Shown: positions 1 through 6,424, numbered from the stretch's first letter. The stretch: 8,155 bases of DNA from Deltaproteobacteria bacterium (GCA_016935875.1 JAFGQD010000055.1:1-8155); one strand, 5' to 3'. A program made the numbers and translations. Notes: generated by a model not told the origin, from the sequence alone.

Positions 1-1
1 A

Positions 2-817
2 TGCGGATCGGGGATCGTTCGTCTCGAAGGCGAGGCAGCGCACCGATGCATCAACCTTGATTGCCCGGCACAGATCAGGGAAAACATAAAACACTTCGTC
101 TCCCGGGGTGGTATGGACATAGAAGGTCTTGGAGAAAAGTTGATATCTCAAATGTATGAACGTGGAATCATCAATGACCCCGCCGATCTCTACTATCTCA
201 CCAATAATAACTTGGCGGATCTTGAGAGGATGGGCGATATATCCGCTCGCAATCTATTATTCTCACTGGAAAAATCCAAGTCACCTCCCCTGGATAAATT
301 TATATTCGCCTTGGGCATCAGGCATACGGGCGAGCATGTCTCAAAGGTACTCGCGCGAATGTTTGGGACACTGGACAATATAATAAATACGAGCGAGGAA
401 GAGTTGGCGGCCATAAAGGGGATAGGACGTATTATTGCCGGTAGTATTGCAGCGTTTTTCAAGGAACCGTCCAATCTCCGGACTATAGATAGGCTCAAGA
501 AAGCCGAAGTCAAACCGGTAGAAGGCCATGCAATGACGGGTGGTCTTTCCGGAAAAACCTTTGTCCTTACGGGAACTCTCCAAAGATTTTCGAGAAACAG
601 TGCAAAGGAACTTATCGAGTCTCTGGGAGGAAATGTCACGTCATCTGTAACAAAGAATACTGATTACGTTGTCGTCGGCATTTCCCCCGGTTCCAAACTG
701 GATAAGGCACAGAGCCTGGATATACCTGTTCTTGATGAAAAAGAATTTCTTAAAATTACAGGACAGGCCATTGACAGAAAACAGGAAAGCAGGAATCAGG
801 AAAATTTATTATTATGA
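2..817 (+). CDS. ligA: NAD-dependent DNA ligase LigA, C-terminal part (5' end outside window)
   Basis: LigA seals nicks in duplex DNA using NAD+ during replication and repair in the cytoplasm. The frame is open from base 2, upstream of the first ATG at 113, so this is the last 271 residues of a protein usually near 670. In order: the end of the four-cysteine zinc finger (Cys at visible residues 1, 16 and 21, followed by PAQIRENIKHFVSRGGMDIEGLGE, split here as PAQIRENIKHF then VSRGGMDIEGLG), a helix-hairpin-helix region (KFIFALGIRHTGEHVS, then AAIKGIGRIIAGSI), and a C-terminal BRCT domain from about residue 180 (GKTFVLTGTL ... DYVVVGISPGSKLDKA). A polar tail of about 20 residues follows. The adenylation and OB domains are off-window. 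The stop overlaps the next start as ATGA, which suggests translational coupling with the acylphosphatase gene. The family call is firm; only the missing 5' part is unseen. Confidence 0.96.
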   Translation, partial: CGSGIVRLEGEAAHRCINLDCPAQIRENIKHFVSRGGMDIEGLGEKLISQMYERGIINDPADLYYLTNNNLADLERMGDISARNLLFSLEKSKSPPLDKFIFALGIRHTGEHVSKVLARMFGTLDNIINTSEEELAAIKGIGRIIAGSIAAFFKEPSNLRTIDRLKKAEVKPVEGHAMTGGLSGKTFVLTGTLQRFSRNSAKELIESLGGNVTSSVTKNTDYVVVGISPGSKLDKAQSLDIPVLDEKEFLKITGQAIDRKQESRNQENLLL

Positions 818-1146
818 GAAATTGCCGTGATTCTAATACAAACCAGTCGGGACAAGACTCCGGCAACTCAACCTCGCGAAGGGTTCATATCTTCGTCACC
901 GGGCGTGTCCAGGGGGTCTTTTTCAGGGCAGAAACGCAGAAGCAGGCGTCGGGGTTAGGTCTCAGTGGCTGGGTAAGAAATTTATGTGATAACAGGGTCG
1001 AAGCCGTATTCGAAGGCGGAGAGAGCGCTATCGAAAAGATGCTGGACTGGTGCAGAAAGGGCCCGCGTCTCGCCCACGTGAGAGGAGTAGAGATCGTGGA
1101 AGAACCGCCCACGGGCAGGTTTGAGAATTTCAGGATCATGTACTGA
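814..1146 (+). CDS. acyP: Acylphosphatase
   Basis: A small cytosolic enzyme that hydrolyses acyl phosphates such as acetyl- or carbamoyl-phosphate. The signature GRVQGVFFR is at residues 30-38 and GWVRN at 52-56. Arg38 and Asn56 are 18 residues apart, the spacing of the catalytic Arg23/Asn41 pair of vertebrate acylphosphatase. The glycine-containing EAVFEGG strand and the C-terminal RFENFRIMY edge strand complete the ferredoxin-like fold. The protein is 110 residues against about 90 for the family, because a polar Asn/Ser/Gln-rich stretch of about 21 residues precedes RRVHIFVTG. No other ATG, GTG or TTG lies in that stretch, so the ATG overlapping the ligA stop (4 bp) is the only available start. 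An SD-like CAGGAAA sits about 10 nt upstream inside ligA. Function is assigned from the family. Confidence 0.93.
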   Translation: MRNCRDSNTNQSGQDSGNSTSRRVHIFVTGRVQGVFFRAETQKQASGLGLSGWVRNLCDNRVEAVFEGGESAIEKMLDWCRKGPRLAHVRGVEIVEEPPTGRFENFRIMY

Positions 1147-1176
1147 AGAAAGGTTGACAGGCCATAGTAAAACTTA

Positions 1177-1205
1177 TTGACACGTAGCATCCATTAACCT
1201 ATAGT
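1177..1205 (+). promoter_or_regulatory. Sigma-70 promoter for the YtfJ-like gene
   Basis: A consensus -35 box TTGACA (1177-1182) and a -10 box TATAGT (1200-1205) are separated by exactly 17 nt. The pair lies in the 104-bp gap after acyP, about 45 bp before the ATG at 1251. This makes the downstream gene a separate transcription unit from ligA-acyP. Confidence 0.72.
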
Positions 1206-1234
1206 CGTATAAAGCATATAACATCATAAACCTA

Positions 1235-1243
1235 GAGGGAGGG
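1235..1243 (+). promoter_or_regulatory. Strong ribosome binding site
   Basis: The purine run GAGGGAGGG ends 7 nt before the ATG at 1251. It fixes that start and predicts efficient translation of the secreted protein. Confidence 0.75.
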
Positions 1244-1250
1244 TCTAAAA

Positions 1251-1781
1251 ATGAAAAAGGTGCTTTTTGTGGTTTTACTGGTTTTATTATGGACAGTTTC
1301 AGGTGCGACAGCAGGCGATTTAAAGGTGGGGGATAAGGCTTCTGATTGGTCATTCACAGATGGGGACGGCAAGGCATTCACGATGCAAAACTGGGCAGGC
1401 AAAGTACTTCTGATCAATTATGTCGACCCGGATGAAAAAGACATGAATGAGCATTTTACCGATGCCATGAAAAAAGCAAAAGATGACGGACTCCTTAGAG
1501 AAGCAGACTATGCCGGAATGGGAATTGTTGACTGCAAAGCAACTTGGAAGCCGGATTTTCTTATTAAGTCATTAGGAGCAGCAAAGGCAAAAAAATATAA
1601 CGCCATCGTACTTTTTGATTACGACGCATCGTTGAGAAATGCCTGGGGTCTCAAGACAGACAGCGCAAACGCGATACTCCTGGATAAAAATGGGATATGC
1701 CAAGCGATAGTGCGTGGTCGCGTTCCGGACGACAAAGTCTCTGTTATCGTACAGATGGCCATTGATCTCCAGAACAAGTAA
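1251..1781 (+). CDS. Secreted thioredoxin-fold protein, YtfJ-like
   Basis: Predicted periplasmic protein of 176 residues. A signal peptide (MKK, a hydrophobic core at about 4-15, cleavage likely at ATA|GD, residue 21/22) precedes a thioredoxin-like domain. KVGDKASDWSFTDGDGK leads into GKVLLINYVDP, the usual first strand of TlpA/AhpC-type folds. The catalytic CxxC is absent there: the position after the strand reads DPDEKD. The two cysteines of the mature protein (in GIVDCKA and NGICQA) are far apart. The C-terminal half (RNAWGLKTDSANAILLDKNG ... AIVRGRVPDDKV) resembles the E. coli YtfJ/HI0045 family in layout and size (about 184 residues). YtfJ has no firmly known function, so none is assigned. 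The gene stands alone between a consensus promoter and a terminator. A peroxiredoxin-like role is possible but lacks residue support. Confidence 0.8.
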   Translation: MKKVLFVVLLVLLWTVSGATAGDLKVGDKASDWSFTDGDGKAFTMQNWAGKVLLINYVDPDEKDMNEHFTDAMKKAKDDGLLREADYAGMGIVDCKATWKPDFLIKSLGAAKAKKYNAIVLFDYDASLRNAWGLKTDSANAILLDKNGICQAIVRGRVPDDKVSVIVQMAIDLQNK

Positions 1782-1806
1782 ATATTCCGAGGTGATATAA
1801 ACCAAC

Positions 1807-1841
1807 AAAAGGCGTCCTCTTGCAGATGGGACGCCTTTTTT
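1807..1841 (+). terminator. Intrinsic terminator after the YtfJ-like gene
   Basis: An 11-bp perfect stem, AAAAGGCGTCC (1807-1817) with GGACGCCTTTT (1829-1839), has an 11-nt loop and a run of six T (1836-1841). It starts 25 nt after the stop at 1781. The A-run on the 5' side would give U residues on the opposite strand, so it could also stop reverse transcription. Confidence 0.9.
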
Positions 1842-1866
1842 GCATTGACTGCGGAAACCTTTCGGC

Positions 1867-1893
1867 TTGACAAATAGGGCTACCTGTTATTAT
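1867..1893 (+). promoter_or_regulatory. Sigma-70-like promoter for the asparaginase-family gene
   Basis: TTGACA at 1867-1872 is followed by TATTAT at 1888-1893. The spacer is short (15 nt), but TG at 1885-1886, one base upstream of the -10 box, gives an extended -10 element that can compensate. An alternative -10 is TTATGT at 1890-1895 with a 17-nt spacer. It lies just after the terminator and about 30 bp before the start. Confidence 0.55.
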
Positions 1894-1925
1894 GTCCCAT
1901 AGAAATAATCGTCCGGGTGCAAATA

Positions 1926-2408
1926 ATGAAGATTAAATTTTTCACAATCGGTGGCACAATAGACAAGGTGTATTTTGACAAAAAAAATGATTACCAGGTG
2001 GGGAATTCTCTGCTCTTAGAGATTTTAAAATGGGCAAATGTCTGTTTTGAATATGAATGCGAATCTATCTTGAAGAAAGACAGTTTGGACATAACCGAGG
2101 AGGAACGACAAACAATCCTCAGCAGGGTGGCAAAAGAAAAATGCCGGCACATTGTTATAACACACGGAACCGACACAATGATACAGACCGCTCAAAGACT
2201 GCAATCGTTGCCCGATAAGGTGATAGTGCTTACCGGATCAATGGAACCGGCACGTTTCAGATCAAGCGACGCGGAATTCAATATCGGATGCGCCATAGCT
2301 GCTGTTCAGTTGCTGCCGCCGGGTGTATATGTCGCGATGAACGGTCGGATATTTGATCCAAACAAGGTCAGAAAAAACCTTGATCTCAACCGGTTTGAAG
2401 ACGCCTGA
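1926..2408 (+). CDS. Single-domain asparaginase-family protein
   Basis: A 160-residue protein matching the N-terminal catalytic domain of L-asparaginase I/II. The motifs are in order: TIGGTID (nucleophile Thr11), the substrate-binding KKDSLDIT (Ser53), THGTDTM (Thr82, Asp83), VLTGSMEP (102-108), and AMNGRIFDPNKVRKN with Lys150, which aligns with the catalytic Lys162 of E. coli AsnB-type type II enzyme (AnsB). It stops just after this lysine, so the roughly 140-residue C-terminal domain of normal asparaginases is absent. Short proteins annotated only as asparaginase-domain proteins are known in proteobacteria, so this is probably full length and not broken. I chose ATG 1926; an in-frame GTG at 1917 would add three residues, but CGGGTG at 1914-1919 serves better as the SD for 1926. 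Activity is uncertain, because classic active sites borrow residues from the second domain of a partner subunit. Confidence 0.86.
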   Translation: MKIKFFTIGGTIDKVYFDKKNDYQVGNSLLLEILKWANVCFEYECESILKKDSLDITEEERQTILSRVAKEKCRHIVITHGTDTMIQTAQRLQSLPDKVIVLTGSMEPARFRSSDAEFNIGCAIAAVQLLPPGVYVAMNGRIFDPNKVRKNLDLNRFEDA

Positions 2409-2421
2409 TGGAATCATCGAG

Positions 2422-2444
2422 AGTACCTTCCGATACAGGTAACT
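2422..2444 (+). promoter_or_regulatory. Possible hairpin over the kinase ribosome binding site
   Basis: AGTACCT (2422-2428) can pair with AGGTAACT (2437-2444) with one bulged A and an 8-nt loop. The 3' arm holds AGGT, the only SD-like sequence before the kinase ATG at 2455. The stem might limit kinase translation. It is short and unproven. Confidence 0.25.
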
Positions 2445-2454
2445 GATTAATGTA

Positions 2455-3897
2455 ATGAAGCTTACTATCTTTTCACGATTAATTATCATATATATTATCA
2501 TATTTTCTGCCGTCGCAGCCATAAACCTGTTTGCCATTTACCAGTTTGGAAGACTGAACCGGATCACTAACTCCATCCTGAAGATTGACAATCGAATCAT
2601 TGACATTCAAAAAATGTTGACTGATTCACTGTTTTCACAGATGCGTTATGGAGAAAAAGGCATTCTTACGAAGGACCCAGCCCTTTTTGATCAATTCCAT
2701 GTGGCCAGGGATACCTTCGACAAGAATTTCAAAGAGGCGGTGAAACTCGGCGATGATCAGACAAAAGGCCTGCTTAAAAAAGCAGAACGGTATTACAAAC
2801 AATACCAATTTCTGTTTCTTGAAGAGATAGAATATATAAAAACTAATCAAACGTATAACCAGAAACGCTACAAGGAGAGGAAAGAAGATAATCTGGGCAA
2901 GCTGATTGACGTACTCAGACAACTCAAAGAGTATACTCAAGAAAGCACGTACAGCAAGATCAGAATACTTAATAAAGCTGTTGATGACTCACGCTCTGCC
3001 TCTCTCGTTATGATAGGAGCTATTTTTATCCTCGGCGTAATTATCCCTGTTATTGTAACTATAAGCATTATAAAGCCTCTCTCTCTTATGAAGAAAAAAA
3101 CACATGAAATTGCGGGGGGCAACTTTGAAGGCGGGATACATATTACTTCTCCACCTGAAATCAAGGAGCTTGCGGATGCACTTAATCTTATGTGTCTGAA
3201 GCTCAAAGAAGTGGATAAAATGAAAACGGATTTTCTGTCTGTCATGTCACATGAACTTCGAACGCCTCTAACATCCATTAAAGAGGGAGCAACCCTGCTT
3301 CTGGACGGTGTAGGGGGTAAAGTTACCATCAAACAGAAAAAGCTTCTGAGCATTATTCTTCAGGAAGACAAACGCATGATCGATCAGGTCAACTCTTTGT
3401 TGGATTTATCCAAGATGGAAGCCGGCATGATGCCGTATAATTACATACGATCGCTTATTTCTCCACTAATCAAGAATATCATTATCGAGATGGAATCCAT
3501 GGCTCAGACCAAAGATATATCCATTGAAGAAAAGATTGCCGGTGAACTTCCACCTATAAACATAGATGCGGAAAAAATAAGCCATGCATTGAGGAACCTG
3601 GTCGTAAATGCCATCAAGTTTACTCATCGTGGTGGTTGTGTTATAATATCAGCCAGAGCAGGCGAAAAATATGTAGAAATTTCCGTATCAGATACTGGCC
3701 CCGGCATATCTCGGGAGGATATGGAAAAAGTCTTTGACAAATACCATCAGGTGCATCCTGCCGATTCAAACCAGGTACGGGGAACCGGGTTGGGACTCGC
3801 TATTGTCAAAAACATTATAGATGCTCATGGAGGCACCGTATGGGTAGAAAGCAAAATCGGAGAAGGAAGTACCTTCACCTTTGCGTTGCCATTGTAA
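2455..3897 (+). CDS. glrK: Membrane sensor histidine kinase, GlrK/QseE-like
   Basis: A 480-residue two-component kinase that phosphorylates the activator encoded two genes downstream. TM1 (about 8-28) and TM2 (about 183-206) flank a periplasmic, mostly helical sensor of about 150 residues resembling a four-helix bundle. A HAMP linker (about 207-255) follows, then HisKA with phospho-acceptor His266 in SHELRTPLTS, and a HATPase domain. The HATPase shows the N box NLVVNAIKF (381-389), G1 DTGPGIS (413-419), F box KVFDKYHQV (425-433) and G2 GTGLGLAIV (443-451). All catalytic motifs are present. The size is close to E. coli GlrK/QseE (475 residues), and the following lipoprotein and sigma-54 activator reproduce the glrK-qseG-glrR gene order. 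The start has a weak SD (AGGT about 14 nt upstream). The last 58 bp overlap the lipoprotein gene. Orthology is inferred mainly from context; the kinase class is certain. Confidence 0.9.
   Translation: MKLTIFSRLIIIYIIIFSAVAAINLFAIYQFGRLNRITNSILKIDNRIIDIQKMLTDSLFSQMRYGEKGILTKDPALFDQFHVARDTFDKNFKEAVKLGDDQTKGLLKKAERYYKQYQFLFLEEIEYIKTNQTYNQKRYKERKEDNLGKLIDVLRQLKEYTQESTYSKIRILNKAVDDSRSASLVMIGAIFILGVIIPVIVTISIIKPLSLMKKKTHEIAGGNFEGGIHITSPPEIKELADALNLMCLKLKEVDKMKTDFLSVMSHELRTPLTSIKEGATLLLDGVGGKVTIKQKKLLSIILQEDKRMIDQVNSLLDLSKMEAGMMPYNYIRSLISPLIKNIIIEMESMAQTKDISIEEKIAGELPPINIDAEKISHALRNLVVNAIKFTHRGGCVIISARAGEKYVEISVSDTGPGISREDMEKVFDKYHQVHPADSNQVRGTGLGLAIVKNIIDAHGGTVWVESKIGEGSTFTFALPL
3829..3833 (+). promoter_or_regulatory. 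Internal ribosome binding site for the lipoprotein gene
   Basis: GGAGG lies inside the kinase coding sequence, 6 nt before the ATG at 3840. It decides the lipoprotein start within the overlap and supports coupled translation. Confidence 0.75.
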
Positions 3898-4634
3898 TCG
3901 TCATTACACTTTGCAGTTGCACCACTCTGAGCAATTTTGAGAAACGGACAGAGATTGCAGACCACATGCATATGGGTGACAGGATACTGTCCCAGGGTGA
4001 TACCGATCAATCCCTCAAGGAATATCAGAAGGTCATCTCCCTCTCCCCCCATGAGCCTCCCGCTGACAGGGCTCTTTTTAACATCGGTTTGATATACGCG
4101 CACCCTGAAAACTCTCACAAAGATTATGAAAAATCCATCACGTTCTTTAAAAGAATGATAGATGAATTTCCGAAAAGCTCTCTCGTTGTGGATGCAACGG
4201 TATGGATAGATGCCCTCCAGGTTATAGAAAAAGGCAAACAGTTTAATATCTCATTAGTAAAGGAAAAGAAAAGATTAGAAGAGAGAATAGAGATATTCGA
4301 ACAAAAAGACCGTGTCAACACATCCAACACATTTCTCTATAACGGCAACATTTCCCAATCCCTCATGGAATATCAGAAGGTTGTATCCATGTATCCCCAT
4401 GATTCTCCCGGTGACAGGGCGCTTTTTAATATCGGGTTGATATACGCTCACCATAAAAATCCTCAACGAGATTATAAGAAATCGATCACTTTCTTTAAAA
4501 AAATGATAGACGAATTTCCGGAAAGCCCCCTGATTGATGAGGCATCGTTATGGATAGAGGTACTCCAGGTTATAGAAAAAATGAAACGGGTAGATATAGA
4601 GATCGAAAAAAAGAAGAAAGATCTCGAGAAATAG
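3840..4634 (+). CDS. Outer-membrane-type lipoprotein with two TPR-like modules, QseG-position partner
   Basis: A 264-residue lipoprotein. The basic n-region (MGRKQNRRRK) and hydrophobic stretch lead to the lipobox LCSC, with lipidated Cys27; the next residue is Thr, not Asp, which favours the outer membrane. The mature part holds two copies of a helical module, residues 58-131 and 174-247, about 51 of 74 identical by hand count. Key shared words are EYQKV, DRALFNIGLIYAH, KSITFFK, MIDEFP and LQVIEK. Each copy is followed by a Lys/Glu-rich, probably coiled-coil segment (about 131-158 and 245-264). The pattern looks like the TPR/BamD-type helical repeats of assembly lipoproteins. It sits between kinase and sigma-54 activator, exactly where E. 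coli has QseG (237 residues), a lipoprotein that acts on its kinase. A sensor-accessory role is inferred from position; direct homology to QseG cannot be shown by eye. Confidence 0.87.
   Translation: MGRKQNRRRKYLHLCVAIVIVITLCSCTTLSNFEKRTEIADHMHMGDRILSQGDTDQSLKEYQKVISLSPHEPPADRALFNIGLIYAHPENSHKDYEKSITFFKRMIDEFPKSSLVVDATVWIDALQVIEKGKQFNISLVKEKKRLEERIEIFEQKDRVNTSNTFLYNGNISQSLMEYQKVVSMYPHDSPGDRALFNIGLIYAHHKNPQRDYKKSITFFKKMIDEFPESPLIDEASLWIEVLQVIEKMKRVDIEIEKKKKDLEK
4011..4232 (+). repeat. Lipoprotein module copy 1
   Basis: The first of two in-frame duplicated segments in the lipoprotein gene (residues 58-131). It matches 4359-4580 without gaps at protein level, about 69% identity, and shares obvious DNA runs such as GAATATCAGAAGGT (split by one codon difference in flanks). 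It is an intragenic duplication. Confidence 0.85.
4359..4580 (+). repeat. Lipoprotein module copy 2
   Basis: The second copy (residues 174-247), 348 bp downstream of the first and in the same frame. The length is preserved at 74 residues, so both copies are probably under selection as folded units. Confidence 0.85.
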
Positions 4635-4643
4635 GAAAATACT

Positions 4644-6029
4644 GTGTCTTCGGCAAATAACATATTAGTAGTAGACGATGACAAAAACCTTCTAGAACTG
4701 ATAAAAATGCGTCTGGAATCGGCTTCATATGCAGTCGATACAGCCCTTAATGAAGACGATGCATTGGGAAAAGCAAAAAACCAGGTGTTTCGCATCTCGA
4801 TTGTTGACCTCCAGCTTGAGCATACAAACGGCATCGACCTCATGGAAAAATTGCACCTGATCAATCCGGATATGCCCGTCATCATACTCACCGCCCACGG
4901 GTCCATTGAGAGTGCCGTAAAAGCCATAAAAAAGGGCGCCTACAGCTACCTAACAAAACCATTCGATGCGCCCGAACTTCTTTTACAGATAGATAAGGCC
5001 CTGGAAAAGCAGACGTTATCATCCGAGATAAAGAGGCTCAAAGGATTATTACATGAGCATTACGACTTTTCAAATATCGTGACCCGAAGCGAAAAGATGC
5101 GCCGGGTCCTCAATCAGGTCCTTCGCGTAGCAAAAACGGATTCCACCATTTACATAGACGGAGACAGCGGCACCGGCAAGGAGCTCATCGCAAAAGCCAT
5201 ACACTTAAGCAGTAACCGGAAAGACAAAGCATTCGTGGATATAAATTGCGCGGCGCTCCCTGAATCTTTACTTGAAAGCGAGCTGTTTGGACATAAAAGG
5301 GGATCCTTCACGGGCGCAATAACAAGCACGGAAGGGCTGTTCACACAGGCCCATGGAGGTACTATCTTTCTCGACGAGATAGGAGATATGCCCCTCTCGA
5401 TACAGGCCAAGCTGCTGCGAGTACTGCAGGAACGCCGGTTTTACCCTATAGGCGCCAAGAATCCAATAGAAGTTGACGTAAGGGTTATTGTTGCAACCAA
5501 TAAAGACTTAGAGCATGAAATGAAACAGGGGTTATTCAGAGAAGATCTCTTTTACCGGATTCACGTTATACCTATTCATATTCCTCCTCTTAAAGAAAGA
5601 AAAGAGGACATTCCGCTCCTGGTCGATTTGTTCAGAAAATTCTTTGGCAAAGAAATGGGCAAGGAGATCAAAGGATTAACACCTCAAGCGATGCAGCTTT
5701 TGCTGTTGTATGACTGGCCGGGCAATGTGAGACAATTAAAGAATATGATCGAATATGCGGTGGCCATGAGCCAGCAAGACATAATAACAGGAGACCTGTT
5801 CCCCGAGTTCGATCAGGAGATAATTCCTGAGCAATCGCTCACACCACTCAAGGAGGCCAAAGACAGTTTCGAGAGAAATTATCTGGTTACCATCCTTGAA
5901 TCAACTCATGGCAATGTCAGCAAAGCCTCAAAATTAGCAGGAAAATACCGTGCTGACTTCTACAATCTTCTGAAGAAATACCATCTCAATCCCCAAGATT
6001 TTAAGAAAAAAGGGTTGACAAGCTCCTAG
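4644..6029 (+). CDS. glrR: Sigma-54-dependent response regulator, GlrR/QseF-like
   Basis: A 461-residue NtrC-class activator. The receiver has acidic residues D11-D13, phospho-acceptor Asp55 (ISIVDLQLEH), Thr83 and Lys105 (YLTKPFD). The AAA+ domain has Walker A GDSGTGKE (173-180), the sigma-54 contact loop GSFTGA (220-225, the known Ser variant of GAFTGA), Walker B TIFLDEIGD (240-248), FREDLFYR with the arginine finger region (298-305), and WPGNVRQLKN of sensor II (358-367). The C-terminal HTH reads HGNVSKASKLAGKYRADFY, then NLLKKYHLNPQDFK. As I recall it, this closely matches the E. coli GlrR end (AGRNRTEFYKLL ... DANDFKE), a specific pointer to this subfamily. The start is GTG, 9 nt after the lipoprotein stop, with SD AGGAAAA. 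It should be phosphorylated by the upstream kinase. A sigma-54 promoter about 490 bp downstream is a likely target (inference). Confidence 0.92.
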   Translation: MSSANNILVVDDDKNLLELIKMRLESASYAVDTALNEDDALGKAKNQVFRISIVDLQLEHTNGIDLMEKLHLINPDMPVIILTAHGSIESAVKAIKKGAYSYLTKPFDAPELLLQIDKALEKQTLSSEIKRLKGLLHEHYDFSNIVTRSEKMRRVLNQVLRVAKTDSTIYIDGDSGTGKELIAKAIHLSSNRKDKAFVDINCAALPESLLESELFGHKRGSFTGAITSTEGLFTQAHGGTIFLDEIGDMPLSIQAKLLRVLQERRFYPIGAKNPIEVDVRVIVATNKDLEHEMKQGLFREDLFYRIHVIPIHIPPLKERKEDIPLLVDLFRKFFGKEMGKEIKGLTPQAMQLLLLYDWPGNVRQLKNMIEYAVAMSQQDIITGDLFPEFDQEIIPEQSLTPLKEAKDSFERNYLVTILESTHGNVSKASKLAGKYRADFYNLLKKYHLNPQDFKKKGLTSS

Positions 6030-6108
6030 AAAGCTCAGCTATGCTACTGTGTAATATCGTACTGGGAAGCATTCATGTAGCTACTCGCCCATCAAACATC
6101 TATCTTCA

Positions 6109-6121
6109 TTTTCAGTGTATG
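6109..6121 (+). repeat. Direct repeat TTTTCAGTG(T/C)ATG, copy 1
   Basis: The 13-bp word TTTTCAGTGTATG matches 6440-6452 at 12 of 13 positions. The copies lie 331 bp apart in non-coding DNA. Confidence 0.5.
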
Positions 6122-6129
6122 GGAAATCA

Positions 6130-6149
6130 AGGCTTTAGCCTCCCTTTAT
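6130..6149 (+). terminator. Weak candidate terminator for the signalling operon
   Basis: A short stem AGGC-TTTA-GCCT (6130-6141) is followed by CCC and a broken T-rich tract (CCCTTTATTT). The stem is only 4 bp, so this is the best but still poor candidate after the activator gene. Confidence 0.22.
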
Positions 6150-6235
6150 TTCAGAACTACTGAAGTCACCCCTATCAACCTGCCGAGTTGCTCAGAAATC
6201 AGAGTCGACAGTTGAATAATCCCGTCATGTCCGAA

Positions 6236-6319
6236 CAGTTTCAGTACACGAGACTGGAATAAATTGCGGCGCGCTGCAAGGTAGTGCGTAGGCACACCGC
6301 CTCAACAGGACCGTGAGGC
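6236..6319 (+). other. Cluster of three inverted repeats, possible structured RNA or regulatory DNA
   Basis: Three successive foldable units. CAGTTTC (6236-6242) pairs with GAGACTG (6250-6256) with one G-U pair. GCGG (6266-6269) pairs with CCGC (6297-6300), enclosing GTGC-GTAG-GCAC (6284-6295). GCCTCA (6299-6304) pairs perfectly with TGAGGC (6314-6319) over a 9-nt loop. The last two share two bases, so they would compete. This is more hairpin density than the flanks show, but no known RNA family is recognised. Confidence 0.35.
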
Positions 6320-6345
6320 CATCAAGATTCTGTCTCCACTCTTAA

Positions 6346-6355
6346 TGCATGAAAT
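6346..6355 (+). repeat. Direct repeat TGCATGAAAT, copy 1
   Basis: Ten bases identical to 6447-6456, about 100 bp apart. Both copies lie upstream of the sigma-54 promoter, and both are preceded by a TCTCCA/CCTCCA-like word. They are possible activator-binding half sites. Confidence 0.4.
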
Positions 6356-6424
6356 CCCATACAGACCAACCTTGATGTCTCTTCCGCATAGGCAAAGGAA
6401 TATACCTTTCACAAATTTACTTCA

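Noticed and set aside
1154..1180. A second TTGACA (1154-1159) upstream of the YtfJ-like gene
   Set aside because: The best -10 partner (TATTGA at 1175) gives a 15-nt spacer and a poor match. The TTGACA at 1177 with TATAGT is far better.
2364..2381. Hairpin AAGGT-N8-ACCTT near the end of the asparaginase-family gene
   Set aside because: It lies within conserved coding sequence (the RIFDPNKVRKNL region) and has no T-tract, so it is probably a coincidence of codons.
2937..3353. 138-codon reverse-strand frame inside the kinase gene
   Set aside because: Antisense shadow of a fully supported kinase; no family features and no ribosome binding site.
4472..4927. 151-codon reverse-strand frame across the lipoprotein/activator junction
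   Set aside because: Ser/Phe-rich antisense shadow of Lys/Glu-rich coding DNA; both sense genes are well supported.
6041..6163. 40-codon forward frame after the activator gene
   Set aside because: No ribosome binding site, no recognisable domain, and composition typical of random sequence.
6266..6300. tRNA, integron attC site or CRISPR repeat in the hairpin cluster
   Set aside because: No cloverleaf with TTCGA-type T-loop, no integron core sites, and no regularly spaced repeats with spacers.
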